A stretch of DNA of 64,000 nucleotides from Laccaria trichodermophora (taxonomy: Eukaryota; Basidiomycota; Agaricomycetes; Agaricales; Hydnangiaceae). The translations under genes and the position numbers were made by a program. The first letter of the stretch is position 1; the number at the start of each line of letters is the position of its first letter. Location of the stretch: positions 2,604,001 through 2,668,000 of the forward strand of contig JACTVC010000001.1 of the NCBI GenBank assembly GCA_018417955.1, given 5' to 3'. Below are positions 42,880 to 52,797 of this stretch, in pieces. A model generated the notes under the pieces. That model was not told the DNA's origin. It did not search any database and saw nothing but the letters and a program-made list of their open reading frames with translations.

Positions 42880-44870
42880 GCGGAACGTAAGCCGACTGCA
42901 GAGGAACCTTTGCCTTGTATACGCCGCGAGGGGGGTTCTTCTGAACATACTGCAAGTACGTCAGAAGGATGGGAAACGAGTGTAATCGGAAAGCATTCCT
43001 GAAAAAGTTGAGATTTACATGTACCGGGGTGACCAACGAGAAGGACGTTCTGTACCTTGGCCCATCACCTCCACCGCCTCTTGAAATGGTCTTATTAGTA
43101 CCACCAAACAGCTGTAACAGAATCCCCTTTTTCACGTCGTCCATCTCCCATATTGACGGGGCGAGCGACCGGGTAACAGCTCATAGATATCAGGTCGACG
43201 GCTGAGTTCCTTTAACTTTTCCTCCAACTCTGCTTTCCGGCTCTGTCGACCTTCAATCCCGTTTTCTTCATCTTCGTCGCCTCCATCACCGACGCCACCA
43301 ACCCTTAGAACAGGGTCGCCCCTGGCAGTCGGGTAGTCTTGTCGAAGTCAAGGGTACCACCTCCACCCAGCTTGATATGGTATAGGACGTTTGTCTGTCA
43401 GGCACTGCGTCGGGAGTCTCTTGCAGGTGTATCACTTGTCGGTCGGCAAACTCGCATTGATTATGCACGAGCGACATTGTCCCCATGAATCCGCAAATAT
43501 CGCGAGGACACCTGGCTGGTTCTTCAATTTTACCGCGGTCAATCTCGACTTGGACGGTGTGTGAGGCAGCGGAAGAAGGTAACTTTCATGTCAGGGATAA
43601 CTGGCGTCGCGCAGATGGCCAGTCTTTTGGTGGCCACTAGTTTATCAGTATCCAAGATGCATCATGTTAGTCCACAGCTGGTAAAATTGACCAGGAACAT
43701 ACCTGTTGGGTTCAAATCTCTCATGTTCACGGTCGTAAGTCCAAACAGCCTGACTTTGTAGATCTTCCCCATGATGTCAGAAATCTCCTCATCTCCATCA
43801 TCGCCCTCCATCCCTTCCATTCCTGCCTCCCGACCCATGTCCGCAATCTCTAACATCAAGTCCTTTAACACCTGATCCATAGCAGGCACAACTTCCTGGG
43901 GGTATTTGACAAGCTGACTGTGAAGTTTTTTGGAAGGTGGGTATGCAAGAAGGTTGACCTCATCCAGATTCAAATTCGCATCTCCCGTTGTCCTCATCCT
44001 GCGCAAGTACGTTTCGTATAGAGCCACCTCGCCTTCCTCAGGCGTAGCAAAAACGCGTGTTTTCAACCCAAGGTCTCTGTCATACGAAACACGATATTTC
44101 GGCTTGAAGCCTTTGAGAAAGTTGAGGAATAGTTTCATGGTTTCCGCGAGGTCGACAGTTGTACCCCAGATGGCTCTGATTTCGTCTGGCTCGTCTGAAG
44201 GGGCGGCTGGTGCTGAAAGGTTGGGTTCGGCATTGGACATCGAGATGGGTTCCGTCTGAGTTGAGGTTGTCAGGATCGGTGTTTCTTACGGAGTGTCGAC
44301 GTGCTCAGCGGGCAGATGCCGTTGGCGTGATAGAAAAGGACGTGGATGTCTCCACAACAAATTTTAGGAGTCTTCGTGACGAACGGGCTCCTGAGCGAAT
44401 TAGGTTCAGATCGATGTTAATACGATGTGTGATACGCACGATGGAAAATCAATTGGACCTTTTGAGGCGGGTAATTCGACGCGTCTGCGGGGTGTTTTCA
44501 CCGGGGAAGAGCTTGGAAAAGCAATGGGAGATGAGCTGCCAGCTATCAACGCGTTAGCTCGTTGTGCACGGTAGGAACGAGGAGGCTGTATTCTCACGAG
44601 CGAAAAGGGGGGTTCTTTTCAGAATATCCATCATCCCAAGTGCTCTTCTGGCGATGGCGCCCCTTAAAGGTGTACTTTCGGGACCAAGTTGTTAGCATTG
44701 GCGTGCTGGAGTGCCTGCAGCTGAAGGGGTCCCAGCAAGAAAGAGAGGGGCACCAAGCGGGGGGGCCGCTGGCATTGATTGTTCGGCACAGGTGCCATCA
44801 CTTATGTGCACGTCGTCCATCTCCGAAAAGGTAAAGTCTATAGCTGGAGGGGACGACATAAGGTTAGAAG
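42880..44870 (-). pseudogene. mcm4-like: Decayed MCM4 replication-licensing factor copy
   Basis: From about 44870 down: an N-terminal Ser/Pro region (SSSPIAFPSSSPVKTPR), then a long clean exon with AIWGTTVDLAETMKLFLNFL, YRVSYDRDLGLKTRVFATPE, DEVNLLAYPPSKKLHSQLVK and IMGKIYKVRLFGLTTVNMRD. Further pieces in changing frames are LAICATPVIPDMKVTFFRCL, GDNVARA and SMREVCR-like zinc-finger debris, ELEEKLKELSRRPDIYELL, MDDVKKGILLQLFGGTNKT and a damaged Walker A (VGHPGTCKSQ). It ends near PRGVYKAKVPLQSAYVPRDP, before the Walker B and arginine-finger parts. MCM4 is an essential single-copy helicase subunit, so this is a truncated duplicate and not the working gene. Confidence 0.85.
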
Positions 44871-46000
44871 CAGCAACAATGTTCAGCGATGAGAGGAGAG
44901 GTTGGACGCGACGCGACGCGTCAACTTTTATCCTTGGTGCACTCCGTCTCTAGGTGCAATGAGCTTGCTTTGATTGTTACGTCAGAATTGCGGATCAATC
45001 TAATCAGAAACCCCCTTTCCGCCAGAAACCCAGGGCTCTCGTCGTCGGTTTGAAACCCCCCTCCATCCTCTGTCAAAAGTTGTTTGGCTATGTTTTTAGA
45101 AACGATTGTTTGAGTACTTGCCGAGCACCTGCCGTCTGCCCAACAGTAACACATTGCCTCGTATCACCCCTTCCTATCCTCAACGCTTCAAGTCCATCCT
45201 TCCGTTGTGTACGCAATGACCATGTAACCTCAATTATAATACCCACCACTGGGGTCCTCTCCACTGACGGCCTCGTGTGGCCTTGTAGAGGACGCAGGCC
45301 ATCGCTCGACGCTTGCCATGCACATCAGAGTCATGGTGCAGCCTGAACGCAGAAGGCCGTGCCTCTTGCCTGTCTAGTCAGTGCATTCCAACTAAGATCA
45401 CAGAGGGTGACAGCTGCCCTACGTGGAGGAGCTGGGATTCCTGCACGAAATGCGGGTATGTTGCCAGGAAGGCCACACACACTCAGCCTGCCCACTAGTC
45501 CCTCGCTCTTGGCATTTCAGAGTACAGCACATACCTGTAATTATAATCATCATAGGCAAATAATACATGCTCTCAGCTTGAGCACCAGTCGGGTTATGTG
45601 CTGCTACATACAAATCCACTTCTGTTTCGGCAGTGGGTGAGCCGTGCGTCGGACATCAAATATCTTGATTGTTGGCTATTGACAACACCCCAGGTTTCTG
45701 CCCAACCAATTCAGAAACCACAGGGCTTCACGTGGAAAGGAGGGTTTCTGGAAAGATTTATCCCAGAATTGCCTCTTGGATAGAGGCTCATTGACTCCAG
45801 AACGTTGATCATTCTACATAGATTCTTGAGAAAGACAAGTCTACTTTCTGCTGGATTTCATTGTATGACAAAACGATCCAAGATTACATGTTCAATAATA
45901 AGAAAGAATGATACAAAGTGTATGCATCCATTTGTGCAAGGGAATTGATCATCTTGTTGGGAAAAAAGTAAATCAGTGGCATAATTTGGGTAAGATCAAA
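44871..46000. other. Unrecognised stretch
   Basis: No coherent coding region. Several CAGAAACC-type strings recur between 45000 and 45760, which may reflect old repeat DNA. Confidence 0.35.
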
Positions 46001-46766
46001 GGACTACTCACACCAAGACTTTGCGTAATTTTTTCTTCCTGTCCGACGGCGGGACATCCCTCCCTGAATCAAGGCGCGTGACAAAGACTTGAGCTTGATC
46101 CAACTCATCATCGACTGTGTGCGTGAGGAGGAGATTGAAAAGACGACGGAAGCGGCCGTTGTCGTTTTGACTCTGCGTAACGCGTGTGACGGCATGCGCC
46201 ACGCCATTCGACATGACAATACGGGCCTTGCTGTCGCCTAGTCGTCGATAACGCCTGAAGTTAGAAGTTAGAATAGGTACAAATAAGGGGGAATAATCAT
46301 ACTCGAAGAAATCTTCAAGTTCTGCTTCTGGCATCTGCAATGACTTTGACAGGCGTGCTTTGTTCCGGGAAATCCAGAGTTTGTGAGGACTGCTCTGCGC
46401 GCTGAATCCGTTTTCGTGAAGCCACACATCCATCGCGCATCGTAGCTGTATCGCATCTGCTAGTGGTACCACATCTGCCTCCAGTTCGGACACTTTTCCC
46501 TCGAGCGTAGATATTTGTTCAGATTTAGTTCTTGATTCCCCTTGAAGGACCGATACCTTGCCACTCAGTTCCAGTAGCTCTTTGCGGAGGGTCTGCACAG
46601 CGTCCATGGATTCGTCGTTGGGTGGCACAGAAAAGTCAAACTTAGAGGATCCAATCAGTACTGAGCTGCCATAGCTCTCCCCCACTATGACATTTCCTTA
46701 AAAAGAAGGTATGACAAATCTACAAAGAATGGCAAGCCATAGTTTATGCCGCACATGATCTATAAA

Positions 46767-46862
46767 TGGTGGAATGGTGCACTGGTTAAGTATACTGTGG
46801 TTATTTAGTCATGTGATTGACCCTTCTAAGGATGTGGGTTCAATTCCTTCTGGGGAAATTAT
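46767..46862 (+). other. tRNA-like sequence inside the TIR element
   Basis: An A-box-like GGTGCACTGGTTAAG, an anticodon-like loop CTTCTAA between CC/GG, and a B-box-like GGGTTCAATTCC occur in tRNA order, but the stems are weak and the spacing is too long for a tRNA. It may be a tRNA-derived (SINE-like) piece. Confidence 0.3.
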
Positions 46863-47162
46863 TTTCTGCTGCACTTGCGGAATTGTCTCTTATTTTTTTT
46901 TACTTATACACCAGGGTAAAAGGTTAGAAAGGGTTAGATTAGGAATATTTTTTTTCTCTGTGCAGTAGCACACTCTCAGTTAGGTCAGGAAGTTAGGTTA
47001 ATGGTTGGGGTTATCAGATGTTTCAGTGATGGACACACCCACTCATTCTTAATTAGATTTGGAGGGTAGGGTACTTTACTATAGTTTAGGGGTTATGAGG
47101 TAGAAGCTTGAGAGAGCACACTTAGTAGCATGCACTCTCGAGCTGACATAGTGCAATGCATT

Positions 47163-47683
47163 GTCGTCATAATGGCGGGTTCCAAGGGTAAGGAGGCATT
47201 TCGTAGGCCTCTGCGCCAACTCAAAACTCCGCTAGGAAAGCTCAGCTCTGCTGAGTCTTTTCCCCTTGAGCTCCGCTCACCAATCATGGCTTCGACACCG
47301 ATCCCTGACTCAGTGCCAAAGTTTGGCAGATGCTGGGTTAGGAGAAGTCATCGGTGTCGTTTCCATCTCCTGTGCTGGCTCTTTCTCTCAGACCACGTCT
47401 ACCCAGCACAGGTAAGCGCTCCGCGCTCTCTATCTTATGCGCCGCATACTCACCCAAATGAGCAGTGATCTCTACCAAAAGGCTTCGCCTCTCGTTTATT
47501 ATAAACGCACTCCAATCACTTCTCATTTGGTGAGGCATCTATTCTATTGAGCACCGTTCATACTCTTACATCCCCTCTGGCTCAGACTTCATCAGCCAGA
47601 TTGTAAGAAGCATCGTAAAGATTCCCTCCAACTCAATACTCACTTACCGTGCCTCTTGCAGAATCTCTTCAGATTTCTTTGGC
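47163..47683 (+). repeat. Ngaro repeat A1
   Basis: Begins GTCGTCATAATGGCGGGTTC and ends ATTTCTTTGGC. It matches A2 (52076-52596) over its full 521 bp; the visible difference is CATAATGG/CGTAATGG near the start. It probably carries the promoter for the element RNA. Confidence 0.92.
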
Positions 47684-47768
47684 ATCTGCTCAGTCCCTTC
47701 ACCATCCAACCTCCTTTATTGAGTGACACCTCGCTTCCTCGACCCCCTTACTCGACACCTCTTCTTCG

Positions 47769-49049
47769 ATGACCGATGTCAGTGCTGAAGCAACTCGGCA
47801 GCGTGCTCAAGCTTTCGAGGCTATCGTTTCCGACGTCATGGATGGACGGTCACCCCTCTCGGAATTTGGTAAACGCCTCCAAGATGCTGGTGCTTCCCCA
47901 GCCGAGGGACAGTCGGAAACTCAGTCTAGCGAACAAGCGGTTCGAGAATCCACTCCCGAAGGCCTTGAGGAAGCAGAAGCAGTTGAGTTTCGTGCTCGGC
48001 GCGAAGCACTTTTGGAGGAGGTACGCATTCGAGAAGCAGCTGATCGTCGCACGGCAGTCGACACCGCCGCTTGGGCTGTTCTCAACGCCAAGCTCTCTCG
48101 TTTGGCAGGCTCACAGGCCTCTAACGAGGCCACAACTCTTCTCTCTGCTGACGATCTCGCAAAACTCCTTGGAGTCGAACGTTCGGCTCCTCAATCCCTA
48201 CCTGCCAGTGTCCTCACTCTTGCCCCACATCTGGCCGAGCTTTCAACGTCTTCCATATCTGACCCTCACGTCGAGGAGACTTGGAAACTTCGTCAGGCAA
48301 TTGGAACAGACAAGACCATCGACTCCCTCGTCAACCTTATGCAGGTGCAGCCGCTCACAGATCCCATTCCCCGTTCCATCTGGCGTTTGGTTATCCAAGA
48401 TCACTTCGTTGACTTTGAAAAGCTTTTTGCCTCGATGGACAAGGGGTACGATCACAATGACGAACCTCGCGACTTTGGTGGAGGTTACGCACTCATCAAG
48501 AAGGAGCAAGCTTCCACCAAGCGTCCCCTCCAATCCGAGTCTGAATGGGCTCGAGTCTTTGGAGCTTGGAGCTCTGCAGTTGTGCTGGTCTATCGCCACT
48601 GCTCTTCGGAGCTTCAAGGGTATCATCGTATGGTCACTGATTTATTTCGTGCAGTGCCTCATGACCCGTCAATTGCAATCGCTTTTGACGTCGAAGCTCG
48701 TGATCGCTATGCAAAGAGTCCTTTCCGCATGGATGATCGGACTCAGCTCAACGTGCCACTTCTGGCGCGTATGTTCCAGGGTTCTGGCCCATCTTCTAAG
48801 AAGCGCGGCAACCCAGTGGCTTCGTCAAGTCCTCCCTCGAAGCGTTCGTCAATTCCTTCTCGAAATTGGAACATGGGCATCTGCGACGCCCCTTGCCCAA
48901 ATGGGCGCAAGCATGGCATTTGCTGTGAGTGTGAAGGCCAACACCGAGCAAAGGACGAACCCGTCTGCAACACTCTCCTCCAGGCTCGACAAAGAAAAGG
49001 AACTAGCAGAGGCTACTCAGAGAGCGGCAAAAGCAAGGGAAGGGCCTAA
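47769..49049 (+). CDS. Ngaro gag-like ORF1
   Basis: 426 residues starting MTDVSAEATRQRAQAFEAIV. It is Ala/Glu/Ser-rich and helical over residues 1-110. The region IDSLVNLMQVQPLTDPIPRS to HRMVTDLFRAVPHDPSI resembles the central domain of basidiomycete DIRS/Ngaro gag proteins. The C-terminus has a Cys/His cluster, CDAPCPNGRKHGICCECEGQ then HRAKDEPVC, a likely nucleic-acid-binding knuckle. Expected role is packaging the element RNA. It overlaps the upstream part of the RT frame, which is in the +1 frame relative to it. Confidence 0.8.
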   Translation: MTDVSAEATRQRAQAFEAIVSDVMDGRSPLSEFGKRLQDAGASPAEGQSETQSSEQAVRESTPEGLEEAEAVEFRARREALLEEVRIREAADRRTAVDTAAWAVLNAKLSRLAGSQASNEATTLLSADDLAKLLGVERSAPQSLPASVLTLAPHLAELSTSSISDPHVEETWKLRQAIGTDKTIDSLVNLMQVQPLTDPIPRSIWRLVIQDHFVDFEKLFASMDKGYDHNDEPRDFGGGYALIKKEQASTKRPLQSESEWARVFGAWSSAVVLVYRHCSSELQGYHRMVTDLFRAVPHDPSIAIAFDVEARDRYAKSPFRMDDRTQLNVPLLARMFQGSGPSSKKRGNPVASSSPPSKRSSIPSRNWNMGICDAPCPNGRKHGICCECEGQHRAKDEPVCNTLLQARQRKGTSRGYSESGKSKGRA

Positions 49050-50883
49050 GTCCATCAATTCAGGGTTGAAGCGGAAGCTGGAGACCCCACTCATAGATGT
49101 ACCCCGCTTCCGACGACGTTATGTATGGTCTAACTCAGCTAATAAACACCTCTCTCCTGCTGCCCTTTACACTGAATCTGCTCCTCCTCTTCCTTCACCA
49201 CCTTCTCACCTTTTGCAAGATCAAAAGATTCAAGCTTCACTCCTCGCCATGAAAGACCACATCAAAGTTGAGACGCCTTTCAACGTTGACAAACTTGAGT
49301 CCATGCTCACTGACCACCCAAATCAACCTTTCGTCCAGTCAGTCATGACAGGCCTTCGAGAGGGATTTTGGCCCCTTGACGATGGAGAGTGGAAAGTCGA
49401 GCTTGAAGAAGTCGTTGACAACTACTCTACGGACGAAGGCGATCTTGACGCTATCCGCAACTTTCAGGATAAAGAAAGATCGGCTGGTCGTTGGTCTGAT
49501 GAGCTCTCGGACTCCGAACTCCTGCCAGGGATGAAGGTGTCTCCCATGTTTGTCATTTGGCAGAATGGCAAAGCTCGTGTCGTCACTGACCACTCAGGCT
49601 CTGGGATAAACGATGGCATCCCCAAAGCTGAAGCCAAAGTGCGTTACGATGACATGCATCCTTTCGGGCAATCTCTCTGTGATGCTCACACAGATAACCC
49701 TGGCCGTCGAATTGTAACATTCAAGTCAGATGTTGCATCCGCATTTCTCAACCTGCCAGCACACCCTCTGTGGCAACTTCGTCAGGTGGTTGTGGTTGAG
49801 GGAAAACTCTACATCGTCCGACGTCTAGTCTTCGGAAATCGTGCTTCACCACGCTGCTGGTGCACTGTTTCCGGTCTTTTGTGCTGGCTGGCTATTCGAA
49901 AGCTGGGTATCTTCAGTCTCCATGTTTACATGGACGACTTCTTTGGTTGGGATTTTGAAGACAACCTGATCATGTATCATGGGAAGCTTCGACCACGTCA
50001 ACAAGTTCAGCTGCTATTATTCTGGGAAGCAATCCAGTGCCCTTTCGAAGATAAGAAGCAGGAACATGGGAGTACCTTGAAGATAATCGGCTTCTGGGTT
50101 GACACTAACCAAGGCTCTCTCTCTCTGCCGCCAAGCTCCCTCATTGACATCGTTGACAAAATCAAAGTCTTCCTGGCTACACCCAACCGCAAGCCCCTTC
50201 TCCGTGAATGGCAACGGCTGGCTGGTCACCTCAACTGGCTCCTAAATGTTCTACCATGGGCACGTCCTGCCCTCTCAGCTTTGTACCACAAAACCAGTGG
50301 AAAATCTCGCCCACTTGGTGCTGTACACCTGAATGCTGAAGTGATCTCTGACCTCACCTGGCTCATCAGCATCATTCCCAGAGCAGTTGGCGTTCGTTTC
50401 CTCGATGACGGTATCTGGGATGACGCTGCAGCAGATTTGGAGGTCTGGACTGATGCTAGTCTCACTCTTGGAATGTCCTTCATATATGGAAATCAGGGAT
50501 TCATGTATGGGAACAAGGAATGTCCCCCTGGTTTGAAGATTGACATCTTCTTCCTGGAAATGGTAGCTATCATGTCAGCTATCCACCATGTTGCCTCGTT
50601 TCCCTCACCTCCTCGCCGTCTCCTTATTCATACTGATAGCCTGGACTCAGTAGCCATCTTCAACACCTTACGCGTCTCCGAAGCATTGCATAATGGTCCA
50701 CTGATGGCTATAGCAGGTATCATCATCGAATCAGGCATCGACCTCCACGTACGGCACATCCCTGGAAAAGAAAACATTCGAGCCGACCTCCTCTCGCGTC
50801 TTTTGCTCAACGAGTATCGTGCAAAATTCCCATTTGACCGCGTCCGCCTCTTCTCCCCACCACGGGAGCTCCTGCCGGCGTGA
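49010..50883 (+). CDS. Ngaro reverse transcriptase-RNase H (ORF2)
   Basis: The frame is open from 47776, but protein character begins at about 49000, where it leaves the gag frame, so translation probably enters by +1 shift or reinitiation near the end of ORF1. RT motifs: VSPMFVIWQNGKARVVTDHS, TFKSDVASAFLNLPAHPLW, RLVFGNRASPRCW and the catalytic LHVYMDDFFGW. RNase H motifs: EVWTDASLTLGMSFIYG, the Glu in FFLEMVAIMSAIHH, LIHTDSLDSVAIFN and HIPGKENIRADLLSRL. All catalytic acidic residues are present and no lesion was seen. Its stop TGA overlaps the next ATG (TGATG at 50881-50885). Confidence 0.92.
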
Positions 50884-51893
50884 TGGAGGGGGTGCTTTTG
50901 AGCGCCCTGGGCGGGTCTAGGCCATTACGCCGGACTCGCCCACCAATGAAGCTATCCGATCTTGACAATCGTGTGCTTCACTTACAGGTTAACGCCATTG
51001 AAAAGTCAACAGTAAAAGGCTACGCTACAGGCGCTCGTGACTATATCTCTTTCTGCATGTCTCATCACCTCTCTATAGAACCCACTCCGGAAACCTTGGC
51101 TCGTTACATTGCCTACACTTCTCAATTTATCGCTTCTGGTCCAAAATATCTTTCAGGGGTCAGACACTTTCTATCTGATTTATATCCTAACTTTGATGCT
51201 AATTGTTCACACCCTCTTGTCACCACAACCATTCGAGGCTCCAAGAAAATTCGAGCTGACCCAATCCGTCGCAAACTGCCTTTGCGCCCTGCACACCTAC
51301 AAACCTTCCTACTTATTGCCCGTGGCTCTGGGTCTTACGACGACCTCCTCTTTGCCACTATCCTCTCTTGCCTCTTCTATGCATGCCACCGTTCTGGTGA
51401 ATTAATGCAAAAGAACTCAAAAGAACTTTTCGACTGGCGGAAAATCATCAAGTGTTCGTCCCTCAAGTTCTCTCAAGGACGAGCTCAGTATCACCTCCCT
51501 TATCATAAGGGGGATCCATTTTACCATGGTACTGACATCTTGTTCTCACAACAGGAGGTCGCCGACCCTGTTGCACTTCTCCAAGAATATGTCAACCGAC
51601 GTGACTCCGTTCACAATGCCCGCCTAGCCCTATTTCTACGTGAAGATGGCTCCCACCCTACCAGGTCTTGGTTCGACGCTCGCTTTTTCGCTGTGCTCAA
51701 TCGCGAATTTGGAGGACACTCTCCTCGTGCAGGCGGCACCACATTTTACGCAAGCCTCGGTCTATCTGAAGATATAATTCAAGCTCTTGGTCGGTGGTCC
51801 TCTCAAGCATGGAAGATCTACATAAGGGATAACCCCACTGTTCGTGCTGAACAGCAACTTGCCACCATTGGACTCCGTCTGAGGCGCTGTTAA
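50883..51893 (+). CDS. Ngaro tyrosine recombinase (ORF3)
   Basis: 336 residues from ATG 50883, which overlaps the ORF2 stop by one base (TGATG). The N-terminal core-binding domain includes KSTVKGYATGARDYISFCM and TLARYIAYTSQF. Catalytic residues: Arg in LFYACHRSGELM, HxxR in GGHSPRAGGTTFYASLG, Trp in ALGRWSSQAWKIYIRDN and the candidate nucleophile Tyr in the same stretch. It replaces the DDE integrase of LTR elements and integrates a circular DNA copy. Apparently intact. The neighbouring recombinase at 1855-4170 is only distantly related (Crypton type). Confidence 0.92.
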   Translation: MEGVLLSALGGSRPLRRTRPPMKLSDLDNRVLHLQVNAIEKSTVKGYATGARDYISFCMSHHLSIEPTPETLARYIAYTSQFIASGPKYLSGVRHFLSDLYPNFDANCSHPLVTTTIRGSKKIRADPIRRKLPLRPAHLQTFLLIARGSGSYDDLLFATILSCLFYACHRSGELMQKNSKELFDWRKIIKCSSLKFSQGRAQYHLPYHKGDPFYHGTDILFSQQEVADPVALLQEYVNRRDSVHNARLALFLREDGSHPTRSWFDARFFAVLNREFGGHSPRAGGTTFYASLGLSEDIIQALGRWSSQAWKIYIRDNPTVRAEQQLATIGLRLRRC

Positions 51894-51966
51894 CAATTTT
51901 TCTACGCTTCCTGCTTCCATCATCTTTCACCACCACCACCCCACATCAACATCAACACCATATCAT

Positions 51967-52076
51967 TAGCTTACACTCCCCAGCCTAAAAAATTCTGGGG
52001 CTCGCCTTGCTTCGGCGACCCCTTGTTGTTGCTACCATCACTTTGTGATCTCAAGATTTGAACAGCGCAGCAGAGG
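51967..52076 (+). repeat. Ngaro repeat B1
   Basis: TAGCTTACACTCCCCAGCC to GCGCAGCAGAGG; matches B2 base for base as far as read. It contains a short inverted repeat, CCCCAGccTAAAAAATTctggGG. Confidence 0.92.
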
Positions 52077-52596
52077 TCGTCGTAATGGCGGGTTCCAAGG
52101 GTAAGGAGGCATTTCGTAGGCCTCTGCGCCAACTCAAAACTCCGCTAGGAAAGCTCAGCTCTGCTGAGTCTTTTCCCCTTGAGCTCCGCTCACCAATCAT
52201 GGCTTCGACACCGATCCCTGACTCAGTGCCAAAGTTTGGCAGATGCTGGGTTAGGAGAAGTCATCGGTGTCGTTTCCATCTCCTGTGCTGGCTCTTTCTC
52301 TCAGACCACGTCTACCCAGCACAGGTAAGCGCTCCGCGCTCTCTATCTTATGCGCCGCATACTCACCCAAATGAGCAGTGATCTCTACCAAAAGGCTTCG
52401 CCTCTCGTTTATTATAAACGCACTCCAATCACTTCTCATTTGGTGAGGCATCTATTCTATTGAGCACCGTTCATACTCTTACATCCCCTCTGGCTCAGAC
52501 TTCATCAGCCAGATTGTAAGAAGCATCGTAAAGATTCCCTCCAACTCAATACTCACTTACCGTGCCTCTTGCAGAATCTCTTCAGATTTCTTTGGC
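52076..52596 (+). repeat. Ngaro repeat A2
   Basis: Second full copy of A1, directly abutting B1, followed by about 90 bp of T-rich and coding-free DNA before B2. Confidence 0.92.
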
Positions 52597-52687
52597 CCTC
52601 CCTCCACTTCCCTCTTTTTTTTCTCTTATATGAACTATATTCATTATTGTCTTGTACTTGTATTTCATTTGTATTGTCTGGTGTAAG

Positions 52688-52797
52688 TAGCTTACACTCC
52701 CCAGCCTAAAAAATTCTGGGGCTCGCCTTGCTTCGGCGACCCCTTGTTGTTGCTACCATCACTTTGTGATCTCAAGATTTGAACAGCGCAGCAGAGG
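52688..52797 (+). repeat. Ngaro repeat B2
   Basis: Second copy of B1; marks the 3' end of the element. Confidence 0.92.

Larger units (their letters stand above)
47163..52797 (+). mobile_element. Complete Ngaro-type (DIRS order) retrotransposon
   Basis: The split direct repeats that define Ngaro are all present in order: A1 (47163-47683), ORFs, B1 (51967-52076), A2 (52076-52596), B2 (52688-52797). A1 and A2 are both 521 bp and look nearly identical; B1 and B2 are both 110 bp. The B1/A2 junction duplicates the joined ends, as required for circular-intermediate replication with tyrosine recombinase integration. Consistent with that mechanism, no target duplication of its own was seen. Three ORFs (gag-like, RT-RNase H, recombinase) are open. 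The near-identity of the repeats and the open frames indicate recent, possibly current, activity. Confidence 0.93.

Noticed and set aside
46767..46862. Functional tRNA gene
   Set aside because: A and B boxes are recognisable but the stems are poor and the length is wrong; listed only as tRNA-like sequence.
47776..49000. First 410 codons of the 1035-codon frame as a genuine part of the reverse transcriptase
   Set aside because: This part is the out-of-frame shadow of gag. It is Ser/Leu/Arg-rich with no domain, and gag in the other frame has clear family character. Only the portion from about 49000 is annotated.
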